From an uncultured Lachnospiraceae bacterium (GTDB lineage: Bacteria; Bacillota; Clostridia; Lachnospirales; Lachnospiraceae): 64,000 nt of DNA. The DNA lies in assembly GCA_900316165.1 (NCBI GenBank), contig ONBW01000002.1, forward strand, positions 1 to 64,000, in the 5' to 3' direction. The translations under genes were made by a program, and so were the position numbers. Numbering within the stretch: the first letter of the stretch is position 1; each line of letters begins with the position of its first letter. The notes under the pieces were generated by a model that was not told where the DNA came from, made no database searches, and saw nothing but the letters and a program-made list of their open reading frames with translations. Shown piece after piece: positions 63,410 to 64,000 of this stretch.

Positions 63410-63434
63410 CAAACCAAGGTAAAGGGTTTATATT
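63406..63434 (+). promoter_or_regulatory. Promoter of antitoxin RNA 2
   Basis: Plus-strand TTGACA and TATATT lie 17 bases apart. Confidence 0.75.
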
Positions 63435-63439
63435 AAGTA

Positions 63440-63530
63440 CATAAAGACCACCGGATAGCAGACGGTTAGCCGGGGTTTATAGGTAACTTAAGATAAAGCG
63501 ACCTTAATCCTTGCCGGGACGGTCGCTTTT
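63440..63530 (+). ncRNA. Antitoxin RNA 2 of the convergent type I locus
   Basis: A predicted RNA of about 90 bases starts after the plus-strand promoter, carries an ACCGGATAGCAGACGGTTAGCC element near its 5' end (shortened: ACCGG...CGGTTAGCC), and ends at the AAGCGACC/GGTCGCTT hairpin with TTTT. It overlaps the 3' end of the opposing toxin gene. Confidence 0.65.
63496..63530. terminator. Shared terminator of toxin 2 and antitoxin 2 RNAs
   Basis: An AAGCGACC/GGTCGCTT stem encloses the end of the toxin 2 frame. Short U-tracts follow on both strands. Confidence 0.7.
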
Positions 63531-63611
63531 CTTATGCTGGTATATGGTATCAATGACCTCTTTGATAATCTGAATGATAACCAAAGAGCATCTTAGTACA
63601 CATTCGAGCAT
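63504..63611 (-). CDS. Second type I toxin-like small membrane peptide, 35 residues
   Basis: The minus-strand frame MLECVLRCSLVIIQIIKEVI followed by DTIYQHKKSDRPGKD has one amphipathic/hydrophobic helix and a charged tail. A strong GAAGGAGGT ribosome site lies eight to ten bases before the ATG. Promoter, opposing RNA promoter, common terminator and ACCGG..CGGTTAGCC leader elements mirror the first locus. The sequence differs from toxin 1, so it is a diverged paralogue or a different class; assignment rests on locus layout. Confidence 0.6.
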   Translation of the reverse strand: MLECVLRCSLVIIQIIKEVIDTIYQHKKSDRPGKD

Positions 63612-63698
63612 GAAGACCACCTCCTTCGTAAAGGATTTGTAGGAACTCCTTTCTTATTCTGGTGGCTAACCGCCCGCCGTCTCCGGTGGCTTGATGAT

Positions 63699-63727
63699 AT
63701 GATATCAGAATTTTATTAGACTGACAA
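63699..63727 (-). promoter_or_regulatory. Promoter of type I toxin mRNA 2
   Basis: Minus-strand TTGTCA (63727-63722) and TATCAT (63704-63699) have a 17-base spacer. Confidence 0.7.
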
Positions 63728-63735
63728 CCATAACA

Positions 63736-63882
63736 TCAGAGATCGATATCGGAGACATCAAGTTCTCCAGATATCAAGCGTGGAAGCAAGCTATCCCGGA
63801 TGGTCTGTAAGTGACAGATTTCCTCATAGTTGTTTCTGATGGCATCATCCATTGGCGAAACAACAGTCCTCATATGCGACAT
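63736..63882 (-). pseudogene. HsdS C-terminal fragment
   Basis: A 48-codon frame reads SPMDDAIRNNYEEICHLQTI then RDSLLPRLISGELDVSDIDL and stops. This is the typical C-terminus of a type I restriction specificity subunit (conserved helix, LRDxLLPxLxSGE). An in-frame stop lies directly upstream, so the rest is missing or displaced. The last 120 bases of the window after it show no gene. Confidence 0.7.
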
Positions 63883-64000
63883 TTAGATCCCCAACAGGGG
63901 CTCTGACGCTCATAAGAACATAATGTGGACCCTCTTAGTAATTCTACAGCCTATCATGTGATGTTTTTTTAAGTCAAGTTATAGTCCTGTAGAATCAGGC

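Overview
The window looks like a chromosomal segment of an anaerobic, low-to-mid GC Firmicute, most likely a Lachnospiraceae (Clostridia). Supporting this are strong GGAGG ribosome sites, many U-tailed intrinsic terminators, a pyrophosphate-type phosphofructokinase, an AsrABC anaerobic sulfite reductase, a YesMN/MalEFG sugar uptake cluster, a MalQ-GlgP fusion and Fst-like type I toxin loci. The genus cannot be fixed from the sequence alone. No tRNA, rRNA, CRISPR array or intact insertion sequence was seen.

Layout. 0-5.4 kb: a HicAB-type toxin-antitoxin pair overlapping truA, a MATE exporter, and a GT2 glycosyltransferase overlapping PPi-phosphofructokinase. 5.4-12.8 kb: an AP2/HNH-like protein, thrC, a CheY/CheX-type pair, citrate synthase and ATP-PEP carboxykinase. 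12.9-15.1 kb: a PadR/HAAS/DUF4097 envelope-stress-like operon behind an operator array. 15.1-17.2 kb: a gene graveyard holding truncated DUF1295, TetR, DUF4143 ATPase, AraC and L-lactate dehydrogenase remnants around one intact DUF488 gene. 17.1-20.9 kb: a Crp/Fnr regulator divergent from asrABC, with an operator placed for class II activation. 21-27.4 kb: two P-loop ATPase/nuclease-like proteins, a flavodoxin, a YczE-type membrane protein, a ProXp-type deacylase and an aldo/keto reductase. 27.5-32.4 kb: a soluble iron-hydrogenase-like/chemoreceptor fusion, then an unusual three-gene operon (HTH-PIN-ankyrin, P-loop kinase-HAD fusion, uracil-PRTase-like protein). 32.5-41.1 kb: a DMT exporter, a NUDIX hydrolase, a probable 6S RNA on the minus strand, pheS-pheT-queA, a TraX-like protein and lgt.

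41.1-55.1 kb: a metallophosphoesterase and a ParB-like/BMP fusion, then an alpha-glucan block: MalQ-GlgP fusion, YesN/YesM two-component system, and a sugar ABC transporter (lipoprotein plus two permeases). Together they could sense, import and phosphorolyse maltodextrins or glycogen. 55.1-59.5 kb: a possibly leaderless lipoprotein gene and an iron/heme-uptake-like cluster that lacks its ATPase. 59.5-61.4 kb: an ammonium transporter fused to a PII domain, behind a promoter-proximal terminator that looks like an attenuator. 61.4-64 kb: a SurE gene with an internal deletion, a DNA-deoxyinosine glycosylase, two convergent-RNA type I toxin-antitoxin loci, and fragments of type I restriction specificity subunits.

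The best candidate for an undescribed system is the HTH-PIN-ankyrin / kinase-HAD / PRTase operon at 29.7-32.4 kb.
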